Below are positions 1 to 6,535 of a stretch of DNA of 6,535 nucleotides, piece by piece. The DNA is from CAYGAG01 sp964347765 (lineage in GTDB: Archaea; Thermoproteota; Bathyarchaeia; Bathyarchaeales; Bathycorpusculaceae), in assembly GCA_964347765.1 (NCBI GenBank), contig CAYGAG010000086.1, positions 1 to 6,535 of the forward strand. The letters run 5' to 3'. Position 1 is the first letter of the stretch, and each line of letters opens with the position of its first letter. The notes under the pieces are model-generated. The model saw only the letters and a program-made list of their open reading frames with translations. It was not told the origin of the DNA and made no database searches. The position numbers and the translations under genes were made by a program.

Positions 1-1346
1 GCGAAGTCGGCGGCGAAGGACTAGACTTCCAGTACTGCCATGCTATTATCAACTACGACTTACCCTATAATCCGATGCGAATTGAACAAAGGATCGGCCG
101 TATAGACAGGTTTGGGCAGCAAGCAGACAAGATCATCATAGCAAACCTCTTCATAAAAGGAACAGTTGATGAAGAGATCTACGATCGATTATACCGTCGG
201 ATACGTTTAGTTGAAGACGGTGTAGGTTCTCTTGAGCCAATACTTGGAAAGGAGCTTGCTGATCTGCAAATGGCCATAGTCTCTGGCAGTCTCACGAAAG
301 AGCAAAAAGACGAAATGCAGAAGCGCATAGAAGAACATATCGCAGCTGCCAAGATCGAGATGGAAAAATTTGAGGAGAGTCGCAAGGAACTATTGGGCGA
401 CGATTACTTAGCTGCCCCGCTCACCAAATTGTCAAAAGGCGACTTCGTTGCTCCGGACGATGCGCTCGCACTTACGGAGCTATGCTTATCCAAATGGGAG
501 AAGTGCAAATTCGTCAAAAAAGAAGATGGCTGTGCAGAGATAACCTTGTCTACAAAGATTGCATCTGAATTGGAATATTTTCTCAGACGCCCTGGTCGCG
601 AGGGAGGCTACAATGAACTATATCCCTTGCTCTCACAAAAGAATCCCATCCAAGTGGTATTCGACGGAAGCAACGCTGAAAGCCTGCCAAATCACTGGTT
701 CCTATCGCCAACTGGTCACTGGTCACGCTTTCTGATCGACAAACTAGTCCGAGAGAAGGCGATACTCAAGACATTCAGCTTTCAACTCTCCGCCGAAGTT
801 GGGCTTTCAAAAGGTGCATATCTAGTCTTCTTTTTCGAAGTCAGAATGGAAGGAATAAAAACGGAGATCGAAATCATCGGTTTACCGGTAGAAATCTCAA
901 GCAAAGCTGTTATGAACACAGAGTTCAATAGTCTCGCAAGGGTTCTAGCAGGGGGCAAAGGCTACAATCATGATCTCAAACCGCCTCCAATAGAGCTCGA
1001 CGCTTTTTTAGATGAAGCCAGAGAATATCTTGAAGACATCCTGGAAGAAAAAAGAAACACAGCTTCAGAAGACAACCTTTACAGGGTCGAAAGCAGAATA
1101 GCAGCACTAACAAGAGCAGTTGAGCTGAAAATCAGAAAACTTCAACAACAGATCGACAATCACATCATCAAAAGAAAGAGTGAAGGAAATCAACCTGATG
1201 AAAACTACATTCGTTTGACCAAAGCACGTATTGAAAAGGAAAAACTGCGACTTCATTCTCGAATAGAAGAGCTACAGAACCGGAGAGTTCTAACACTTGA
1301 CCATAATCTTGCGGCAATTGTATACCTTAGGATTCAGAGTGATTGA
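1..1346 (+). CDS. SNF2/RapA-like helicase, C-terminal part (5'-truncated by window edge)
   Basis: An ATP-dependent DNA translocase of helicase superfamily 2; only the C-terminal 447 residues are present, and the reading frame is open back through base 3, so the first ATG (75) is internal. What is seen: helicase motif V (GGEGLDFQ, visible residues 3-10) and motif VI (QRIGRIDRFGQ, residues 29-39) with its arginine fingers, then the brace typical of SNF2 proteins and a GSLEPILGKEL segment at about 75-85. A charged helix follows (about 85-131), then a mixed domain of unknown fold (about 135-340) and a long coiled coil (about 361-428). Motifs I-IV and any N-terminal domain lie outside the window. 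The stop codon falls two bases before the ATG of the next gene, so the two are almost certainly co-transcribed. The family remodels or moves along duplex DNA; RapA and DISARM DrmD are relatives. Assignment to SNF2 is firm; the substrate and the subfamily are not known. Confidence 0.93.
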   Translation, partial: EVGGEGLDFQYCHAIINYDLPYNPMRIEQRIGRIDRFGQQADKIIIANLFIKGTVDEEIYDRLYRRIRLVEDGVGSLEPILGKELADLQMAIVSGSLTKEQKDEMQKRIEEHIAAAKIEMEKFEESRKELLGDDYLAAPLTKLSKGDFVAPDDALALTELCLSKWEKCKFVKKEDGCAEITLSTKIASELEYFLRRPGREGGYNELYPLLSQKNPIQVVFDGSNAESLPNHWFLSPTGHWSRFLIDKLVREKAILKTFSFQLSAEVGLSKGAYLVFFFEVRMEGIKTEIEIIGLPVEISSKAVMNTEFNSLARVLAGGKGYNHDLKPPPIELDAFLDEAREYLEDILEEKRNTASEDNLYRVESRIAALTRAVELKIRKLQQQIDNHIIKRKSEGNQPDENYIRLTKARIEKEKLRLHSRIEELQNRRVLTLDHNLAAIVYLRIQSD

Positions 1347-1348
1347 AA

Positions 1349-4300
1349 ATGGTCTCCACACTCTGTGACAGAATTCGAGAAGAGAACAAACAAAAATACG
1401 GAACTCACGTGAGTGTTTATGGCCCGGTTCTACTTGCAAATCTGTACAGCGATAGAACACATTTTCTTTACGAACTTCTTCAGAACGCAGAAGATGCATG
1501 CGAAAGAGCGAGAAAAAAAGGTCAAAAAGGCAAGTTTTACATAAGCTTCAAACTGTATCCAAATAGATTAGAAGTAAGGCACAACGGCATTCCCTTCGAT
1601 GAGAAGGATGTAAAAGGTATCTGCGGAATAGTTGAGGCAACAAAAGACAAAGATACGCTCCAAATTGGCAAATTTGGTATTGGATTCAAGTCAGTTTATG
1701 CTTTCACTACTTCCCCGGAAGTGCATAGTGAGAAGACGATCTGCCATTCATGCATCAAGTGTGCATTTCGTATTCAGGATTATGTTCACCCATATCCGAT
1801 CAACCTCAGAGAGGATGTACGAGCCGGTGAGACACTATTCGTCATGCGTTTTGATAAAGAAGTACGCGAAGTCGCCTATTCGGAAATCGAAAGTAGACTG
1901 AGAAATCTAGGTATCAGAACCCTCCTGTTTCTTAACAATCTTGAAGAGGTCTCTTACAAAACAGAATCAACCGCTGGCAAATATCTAAGGTGTTCTGAAA
2001 CTGTAAATGGTGCAAGGCAAGTGTCTCTACACTACGTGGAAGAAGAGGAGAAACAAACCGAAAAATGGTTGATTCTGGATAAATCCCTAAGCAAAGACAA
2101 GAGCAGAAAGATGGAGATCGCCTTTTTACTAGCCAATGACTCTCAATCAAGAAGTGGTAGAATCATCCCTGCAACCAACGTGAAACTCTTTGCGTATTTC
2201 TCAACCCAAAAGGAAACTCACTTGAAGTTTCTCATTCAGGGACCCTACAACACTACGCCCGCCAGAGATAATATACGTAATGACGAGTGGAATCGAGAAC
2301 TAATAGAAGAGACTGCGACACTCGTGTCAGAAAGCATTTCAAAGATAAAAGCACTTAATCTGCTCGACGTTGAATTTCTCCGCACTCTACCGATAGACAC
2401 AGATCATTTCACACAAGAAAGCACGGTGTTCAAACCAATATACGGAGAAGTTAAGGAGAAGCTCCTTTCAGACGAGGCTTTACTACCGGCTTACGATAGA
2501 AGTTTCACTGTTGCAAGTAAAGCTTTGATCGCTAGAGGAAAAGGACTGCACTCGTTTCTTACTGGTGAGCACCTTGATACCTTATTTGAGAGGAAAGGAA
2601 GCAAGTGGCTTGATGAAAACATAACAGAAGATAGAACGCCTGAACTACGAAGGTATCTGATGAACGAACTTGAGATTGAAGAAGTCGATCCAGAGCTTTT
2701 TGCCAGAAAGTTCAATCTCGAGTTCATTAGTAAGCAGAGTGACAAGTGGGTATCATCTTTTTACAGCTTCCTCTTGACCCAGAAAGCATTATGGAGAGCA
2801 TCTACACACTATGAAAGACCAGGACTTCTTCGCTTCAAACCCATAATCCGTTTGAACGACAATTCACACACCCCTCCTTTTGACGACGATGAGAGACCGA
2901 TAGTATATCTCCCCCACAAAGACCCCAACACAAGAAGACTGTTCCCAAAAACTGTAAAAGACACAATCGTCCATGATAAAAAGGCTCGAGAATTCTTAAA
3001 AGCTCTGGGTATCAACGAACCAGACAAGGTCACAGCTATTCTGAATCTGGTACTGCCAAAGTACGAAGAAACCACCGCAGTATCGGAAGAAGATAATTTA
3101 AGACATTTCGAATGGATCTTAAAAACCCTCGAAGAATGCGAGGGAACCAGAAGAGACAAACTGCTACGGGAACTGAGGGAAACACCATTCTTATGCGCCG
3201 AAAACGCTTCAAACCAACAAAAAGAATACAAAAAACCAAAAGAAATTCACCTGGGAGAAGCGTACACCGGCAGAAAAGAGTCACAGATCTATTTTGATGG
3301 GAATCAGGAAATCTGGTTTCTAGACGAACGATACTTGGCTTTTAAGAGTGCCAAAGGAACACGGGAAAAACTCAAAGAGATGGGTTGTAATCCGGCGATT
3401 CAAGTCAGGTGCAGAAAACCGGACTATCTAAACCACGTAACAATCATAGACAATTGGGGTGATCATCGAAGAGGACTAGACGGATTTGACCCCGATTGTG
3501 AAGTTGAGGGGCTTGAACATGCACTCCAGAATATAACCGCTGAGAGATCCAGGATACTATGGCATATTGCAAAAAAACATTGCCAGAGCATTTATGGTGA
3601 AGTTGAATCTTCCACGAAACAATATTATGAAGGATCAACTAGACTGTTAAAATTTTCCAAGATGGGAAAGCTGTTAGCAGAATATTCATGGCTGCCTAGT
3701 CATGCAAGTTCCTCCTTTTACAAACCTTCTAAGATTATGTTATCCGAACTACCAGTCGATTTCGACAAAGAGAGTCCCGAAGCAAAATCCGCAGCATCTA
3801 AACTCCGTTTCAAACCTGAACTAGATCGAGGAATCCGAGGATTAATTGAAAGTACCCCAGATGAGGCCAGAGAAATTCTTCAGATATTCATGACTGCATC
3901 CCCTGAAATCCAGCAGCGCATCCTCGAGAGTGCACGCCAGATCAAAATGTCAAAGACAGAATTCAAAGGAATCGGTGGAACTGAGGGCACAGGCATCACC
4001 ATCTCGGTTGCTCCATCTCCCTCTGAACTCGAGGATGAATTCAAGAGATCCCTGACACAGGAACGCCCACTGTCAACCTCAACCGAGAACAAAATGTGGA
4101 CAGGTCCGACACCTGAAGAAGAACAGAAAATGCGAGAATACGAACGCGAGATAATAGCAAAACTACTGAAGAAGCCTCATCACATTGAAAGAAGACACAA
4201 GAAAGGGAGCATCATCAAAACGAAAAGAGAAGAAGAATCTATGCTAAGAGAGTTCTTACTTGAACAATACAAAGGACATTGTCAAGTTTGCAATGAAAAG

Positions 4301-4870
4301 CTAGATCTTGGACCAGATAAAGATCCTTATTTCGAGATATATCGCGTAATCAAGAAGCATCGCCTTTATGGAGAATGGAGCAATCAAGAATTCAATGTCC
4401 TTTGCCTATGCCCTAACTGTCACGCGTTAGTGAGCTATGGAGGAAGAGATTTACAAGAACTCTTCAATAAGGCAAAAAGAGTAGCAGACGGCGAGGAAGT
4501 TCGGGAAGAAGTAGACGAAAGAGGAGGAGATTTCTACATAACCCCTATAACTATTGCAAGCAAGCAAAAGGAACTTTTCCATACTTCCTTTCACATGGCG
4601 AAGATTTCAGCATTCGTCAAGATAATTGAGCACAAAACCCATAACGACGCGCACACACTAGCTGAAGAAGCATCTGTCTACGTAAGTACAGTTTCTGAAC
4701 CAGAACCAGCCATCTACTCTACTGAGTCAGATTCGGGCACATGTAAAGGATGCGTGTGTCTCACCTGTCCCGAAAAAGGTGTGTACGAGGAATGCGGTCC
4801 CTGCCCCTGCTTCGGTTTCCCTGAAAATCCATCCAAAACGACTGCTTGCTACCTTCGCAAGAACGTATGA
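1349..4870 (+). CDS. Large sacsin-like GHKL ATPase with C-terminal HNH-like zinc finger and Cys-rich tail
   Basis: A 1173-residue protein of the bacterial sacsin/NO VEIN-like ATPase group. The N-terminal GHKL nucleotide-binding fold shows an N-box ELLQNAEDA (residues 42-50, with E42, N46 and D49), a G1-box HNGIPF (78-83) and a G2-box IGKFGIGFKSVY (106-117). A transducer-like segment follows (about 255-345, containing FLIQGPYNTTPARDNI). Residues 345-960 have no fold I can name, although REFLKALGINEPD (about 547-559) looks familiar from this family. A lysine/glutamate-rich helix leads to a zinc-finger module, CQVC (978-981) paired with CLCPNCH (1019-1025), resembling an HNH finger without the usual HH/DH pair. 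The last 42 residues hold eight cysteines. The ATG at 1349 is preferred; an in-frame TTG at 1343 would add two residues and overlap the helicase stop. The Shine-Dalgarno match is weak (GAGTGA at 1336-1341), consistent with coupling to the helicase. There is no signal peptide or clear membrane segment. A defence role is inferred; the substrate is unknown. Confidence 0.9.
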   Translation: MVSTLCDRIREENKQKYGTHVSVYGPVLLANLYSDRTHFLYELLQNAEDACERARKKGQKGKFYISFKLYPNRLEVRHNGIPFDEKDVKGICGIVEATKDKDTLQIGKFGIGFKSVYAFTTSPEVHSEKTICHSCIKCAFRIQDYVHPYPINLREDVRAGETLFVMRFDKEVREVAYSEIESRLRNLGIRTLLFLNNLEEVSYKTESTAGKYLRCSETVNGARQVSLHYVEEEEKQTEKWLILDKSLSKDKSRKMEIAFLLANDSQSRSGRIIPATNVKLFAYFSTQKETHLKFLIQGPYNTTPARDNIRNDEWNRELIEETATLVSESISKIKALNLLDVEFLRTLPIDTDHFTQESTVFKPIYGEVKEKLLSDEALLPAYDRSFTVASKALIARGKGLHSFLTGEHLDTLFERKGSKWLDENITEDRTPELRRYLMNELEIEEVDPELFARKFNLEFISKQSDKWVSSFYSFLLTQKALWRASTHYERPGLLRFKPIIRLNDNSHTPPFDDDERPIVYLPHKDPNTRRLFPKTVKDTIVHDKKAREFLKALGINEPDKVTAILNLVLPKYEETTAVSEEDNLRHFEWILKTLEECEGTRRDKLLRELRETPFLCAENASNQQKEYKKPKEIHLGEAYTGRKESQIYFDGNQEIWFLDERYLAFKSAKGTREKLKEMGCNPAIQVRCRKPDYLNHVTIIDNWGDHRRGLDGFDPDCEVEGLEHALQNITAERSRILWHIAKKHCQSIYGEVESSTKQYYEGSTRLLKFSKMGKLLAEYSWLPSHASSSFYKPSKIMLSELPVDFDKESPEAKSAASKLRFKPELDRGIRGLIESTPDEAREILQIFMTASPEIQQRILESARQIKMSKTEFKGIGGTEGTGITISVAPSPSELEDEFKRSLTQERPLSTSTENKMWTGPTPEEEQKMREYEREIIAKLLKKPHHIERRHKKGSIIKTKREEESMLREFLLEQYKGHCQVCNEKLDLGPDKDPYFEIYRVIKKHRLYGEWSNQEFNVLCLCPNCHALVSYGGRDLQELFNKAKRVADGEEVREEVDERGGDFYITPITIASKQKELFHTSFHMAKISAFVKIIEHKTHNDAHTLAEEASVYVSTVSEPEPAIYSTESDSGTCKGCVCLTCPEKGVYEECGPCPCFGFPENPSKTTACYLRKNV

Positions 4871-5019
4871 ACCGAGAGACAGAACGTGCACGCCATGACT
4901 TCACCTTCATTTTATATGAGCAAACTAGCGGCGGAGTTACATTTGCTTTTCTAACAGCATTTTCTCTTTTGGCGTTGCGCGTGCGCCATTTTGATCGGAT
5001 CTGTGTTGTAAGTATCTGA
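4867..5019 (+). CDS. Possible 50-residue small protein overlapping the ATPase stop (ATGA)
   Basis: An ATG at 4867 overlaps the TGA of the large ATPase gene in an ATGA arrangement typical of translational coupling, and opens a 50-codon frame ending in TGA at 5017-5019. The product would have a charged start (MNRETERARHDF) and a moderately hydrophobic middle (about residues 22-37, GGVTFAFLTAFSLLAL) that could be one membrane-spanning or amphipathic helix, followed by an arginine-containing tail. I recognise no family, and the ribosome-binding context is weak. It may be a chance ORF: a frame this short is not rare, and a weak hairpin lies inside it. It is listed because the overlap geometry and hydrophobic stretch are the only support for a third product of the plus-strand unit. 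Confidence 0.22.
   Translation: MNRETERARHDFTFILYEQTSGGVTFAFLTAFSLLALRVRHFDRICVVSI
4970..4992 (+). terminator. Weak hairpin with short T-run, possible terminator of the plus-strand unit
   Basis: TGGCG (4970-4974) pairs with CGCCA (4984-4988) around a nine-base loop, and four T residues follow (4989-4992). The stem is only five pairs and the T-run is short, so this is a poor intrinsic terminator. It lies about 100 bases past the ATPase stop, between convergent genes, where a terminator is expected. If the small ORF at 4867 is real, the hairpin lies within it. Confidence 0.25.
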
Positions 5020-5061
5020 GGTTCTATGTGATCATCCTCATTCTTACTATTTGAAGATTAG

Positions 5062-6159
5062 TTATTGAAACTTCTCCCCACGTTTCCCCAAATATTCTTG
5101 GTATCTTCTTGCTTCAGTAATAACTTTGTCTAGATATTCCATTTCATACCATGACAAATGCTCGTTTCTGTCAGTTTGCAGATCTTTTAAATTCTTAGCG
5201 ACCCCGTTTGTTGCCTTTCTAATCTTTTCTAGGTCAATCTCAAGATTCTTCACAAGATCAGTCTCCATTTCTTCATCTATTTTCGACCAAAGCCTGCCTA
5301 GGACTGCCTGAATTTGAAGATTAGCCATCATTAGTGAAAAATCAAGGTTTAACAATAGTTTGTGTCCCTTCAATTGCCATAGCTCAGATCTAGTGACTGT
5401 AAGCTTCTCCCTCGCTTCTGCAATAACGTTGATCTTCTCTCTTGTTACCTTAGGATTGAATCTAATTCCAAACGCGTTTGCTATTTGCTCGACTCGTGTT
5501 CCAAGTTGATTTGCATTGTTCAGGTAGCTGGATCCCAGTTTCCAGCTTATGAAGTTGGCCAGGTAGGATTGAAGGAAATCCGAATATGACCTTGCAGCGT
5601 ATTCATATACTCGGGGATAGGTTCTCGGATAGAAATTATACACCTCAACATTCACTGTTAGCCCATATCGTGTGAGATTCCCAGACCCTTCGTATATGTT
5701 CGATTCCGAGGCGACAAACTTTGCATGTGTGTTCGGTTCTAACGCCACAACTATTCCATTACTATAAAGTTGACCGATCTTTCTGATGTGCGAGACTACT
5801 CTTTGCTGCGAAGCAGCAGCTTTTGACTGATTCCAGAGATTCTGGAGTACTGCATATGCAGGTAGTGGATTCTCTGCAATTGCTCGAGCAAGATCTACAT
5901 TCTTTGACCCTGACAGACTATAGGCGCGAAGTAGGCGACCTCTGACAGAGAAATCCCAGAGAATGAAGTCTGTTGGAGGAGGGAGCAAACAGGCGACTAG
6001 CAAGTTTGAATCATTCTGCTTTTGGTTTATTATCTCATTCAAAATGCCCCCTCTGATGCTCAAGCCGAAGGTTCCGAAAAAGAGAAAATCACTGGCGGAT
6101 GAAACTAGATTCCGAATTCTGCTGTAGAGCCTTCCTGAAAGTCTAGGTGAAATTGGCAT
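5062..6159 (-). CDS. Phospholipase D-like protein with a single HKD motif
   Basis: A 365-residue protein of the PLD/Nuc superfamily, whose members cut phosphodiester bonds in DNA or lipids through a covalent histidine intermediate. The key motif is one HKD-type half-site: H145 and K147 (HAKF), an acidic residue at E152 where the consensus usually has Asp, then GSGN (158-161) and an acidic NVEV strand (170-173). The N-terminal 130 residues look like the usual alpha/beta lobe (LFFGTFGLS and LLVACLLPPP read as strands). Residues from about 220 onward are mostly helical and charged. With one HKD the enzyme would have to dimerise, as Nuc and BfiI do. The ATG at 6157-6159 is preferred; an in-frame TTG at 6163-6165 would add two residues. 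No strong Shine-Dalgarno sequence precedes it. It converges on the ATPase gene and lies downstream of katG in the same direction, but differs sharply from katG in base composition. DISARM DrmC is also a PLD protein, but I cannot assign this one to it. A nuclease role is inferred. Confidence 0.83.
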   Translation of the reverse strand: MPISPRLSGRLYSRIRNLVSSASDFLFFGTFGLSIRGGILNEIINQKQNDSNLLVACLLPPPTDFILWDFSVRGRLLRAYSLSGSKNVDLARAIAENPLPAYAVLQNLWNQSKAAASQQRVVSHIRKIGQLYSNGIVVALEPNTHAKFVASESNIYEGSGNLTRYGLTVNVEVYNFYPRTYPRVYEYAARSYSDFLQSYLANFISWKLGSSYLNNANQLGTRVEQIANAFGIRFNPKVTREKINVIAEAREKLTVTRSELWQLKGHKLLLNLDFSLMMANLQIQAVLGRLWSKIDEEMETDLVKNLEIDLEKIRKATNGVAKNLKDLQTDRNEHLSWYEMEYLDKVITEARRYQEYLGKRGEKFQ

Positions 6160-6195
6160 AATCAATAATTTGTCTTCACTAGTGGAAAAGGTTTG

Positions 6196-6236
6196 CCGCA
6201 GCTAATTGTGCTCCCGTGAAAAATGGGAGTTTGCGG
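6196..6236. repeat. Nested inverted repeat between the PLD-like gene and katG
   Basis: Two inverted repeats are nested: an outer CCGCA (6196-6200) with TGCGG (6232-6236), and an inner CTCCC (6211-6215) with GGGAG (6225-6229) around a nine-base loop. The two stems are joined by unequal spacers of ten and two bases. Neither strand shows a T-run after the inner stem, so it does not look like an intrinsic terminator. It lies 37-77 bases upstream of the PLD-like start, so it could be a leader structure or operator for that gene, a folded end of the katG transcript, or chance. Confidence 0.35.
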
Positions 6237-6329
6237 GGGATATCTCCACTGCGACGGTAGTTTCAACTCTAGACTTAGATAGATCTGGACTGTGTGACTT
6301 GCCATGTTGTCGTCGCGAGCTAGCGCCTG

Positions 6330-6535
6330 CTACGACCAGGCGAGGTCGAACCGGTCAAGGTTCATTACCTTGGTCCACGCCGCGACGAAGTCGTGCAGGA
6401 ACTGCTCCTGGGCGTCATCACATCCATAGACTTCCGCCAAGGCCCGGAGTTGAGAGTTCGACCCGAAGATGAGGTCGACCCGGGTGCCGGTCCACTTGAG
6501 GTTGCCCGTTGCGCGATCCCGACCTTCAAACACGG
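6330..6535 (-). CDS. katG: Catalase-peroxidase KatG, C-terminal 67 residues (5' part beyond window)
   Basis: The end of a bifunctional haem catalase-peroxidase, which removes hydrogen peroxide by catalase and peroxidase reactions. Only the last 67 residues of a protein normally about 720-750 long are visible. Recognition rests on the highly conserved C-terminal signature: VFEGRDRATG, then VDLIFGSNSQLRALAEVY, then HDFVAAWTKVMNLDRFDLA before the stop (TAG, 6332-6330). This belongs to the C-terminal domain, which arose by duplication and lacks haem but is needed to keep the N-terminal active site in shape. The frame is open to the window edge; the GTG at 6533-6531 is an internal valine codon, not a start. 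G+C is about 61% and all five arginine codons are CGN, unlike the neighbouring genes. It probably represents the resident chromosome next to an acquired segment. No convincing intrinsic terminator follows its stop. Confidence 0.95.
   Translation of the reverse strand, partial: VFEGRDRATGNLKWTGTRVDLIFGSNSQLRALAEVYGCDDAQEQFLHDFVAAWTKVMNLDRFDLAWS

Noticed and set aside
2809..3231. 140-codon minus-strand ORF inside the ATPase gene
   Set aside because: It lies wholly antisense to a well-supported coding frame, is serine/arginine/leucine-rich as shadow frames usually are, and shows no recognisable domain.
5049..5324. 13-base direct repeat ATTTGAAGATTAG at 5049-5061 and 5312-5324
   Set aside because: One copy lies just beyond the PLD-like stop and the other inside that gene. 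A 13-base match is not unexpected by chance somewhere in 6.5 kb, and the pair does not bracket a mobile element.
1..6159. Assignment of the whole locus to DISARM
   Set aside because: A SNF2 helicase and a PLD protein are shared themes, but no DUF1998 protein, DrmA-type helicase or methyltransferase is present in the window and the sacsin-like ATPase is not a DISARM component.
6177..6184. Perfect 8-base palindrome CACTAGTG upstream of the PLD-like start
   Set aside because: Too short to separate from chance, with no second copy seen near the other genes, so it is not called an operator.
6309..6336. Inverted repeat GTCGT/ACGAC around the katG stop as a terminator
   Set aside because: The stem is five pairs with an 18-base interior, overlaps the stop codon and is not followed by a T-run on the katG strand.
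6206..6472. 88-codon plus-strand ORF overlapping katG
   Set aside because: Most of it is antisense to the conserved KatG C-terminus; its arginine/proline-rich product is typical of the reverse frame of GC-rich coding DNA.

Overview
The window is a gene-dense piece of prokaryotic genome. It holds a two-gene plus-strand unit (a SNF2-family helicase cut by the left edge, then a very large sacsin-like ATPase), facing a minus-strand gene for a phospholipase D-like protein. At the right edge is the 3' end of the catalase-peroxidase gene katG, also on the minus strand. The organism cannot be named. The katG fragment is about 61% G+C by hand count, and all five of its arginine codons are CGN. Sampled 60-base blocks inside the other genes are mostly 32-50% G+C with many AGA/AGG arginine codons. 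This suggests a higher-GC host (bacterium or archaeon) carrying a lower-GC accessory island whose right boundary lies between the phospholipase D-like gene and katG.

Layout: 1-1346 (+) is the C-terminal 447 residues of the helicase, starting at helicase motif V. 1349-4870 (+) is a 1173-residue protein with an N-terminal GHKL (Hsp90/sacsin-type) ATPase module, a long uncharacterised middle, an HNH-like zinc finger and a cysteine-rich tail. 4871-5061 is a short convergent intergenic stretch with a doubtful 50-codon ORF and a weak hairpin. 5062-6159 (-) is a 365-residue protein with one HKD phosphodiesterase half-site. 6160-6329 is intergenic and contains a nested inverted repeat. 6330-6535 (-) is the katG 3' end.

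How the genes may work together (inference): a SNF2/RapA-like DNA translocase, a sacsin-like GHKL ATPase with a C-terminal metal-binding module and a single-HKD nuclease-like protein, next to a housekeeping gene and of foreign composition, fit a candidate anti-phage or anti-plasmid locus. SNF2 helicases and PLD proteins also occur together in DISARM (drmD, drmC), but no DUF1998 protein, DrmA-type helicase or methyltransferase is visible here, so I do not call it DISARM. The left part of the locus lies outside the window and could change this reading.
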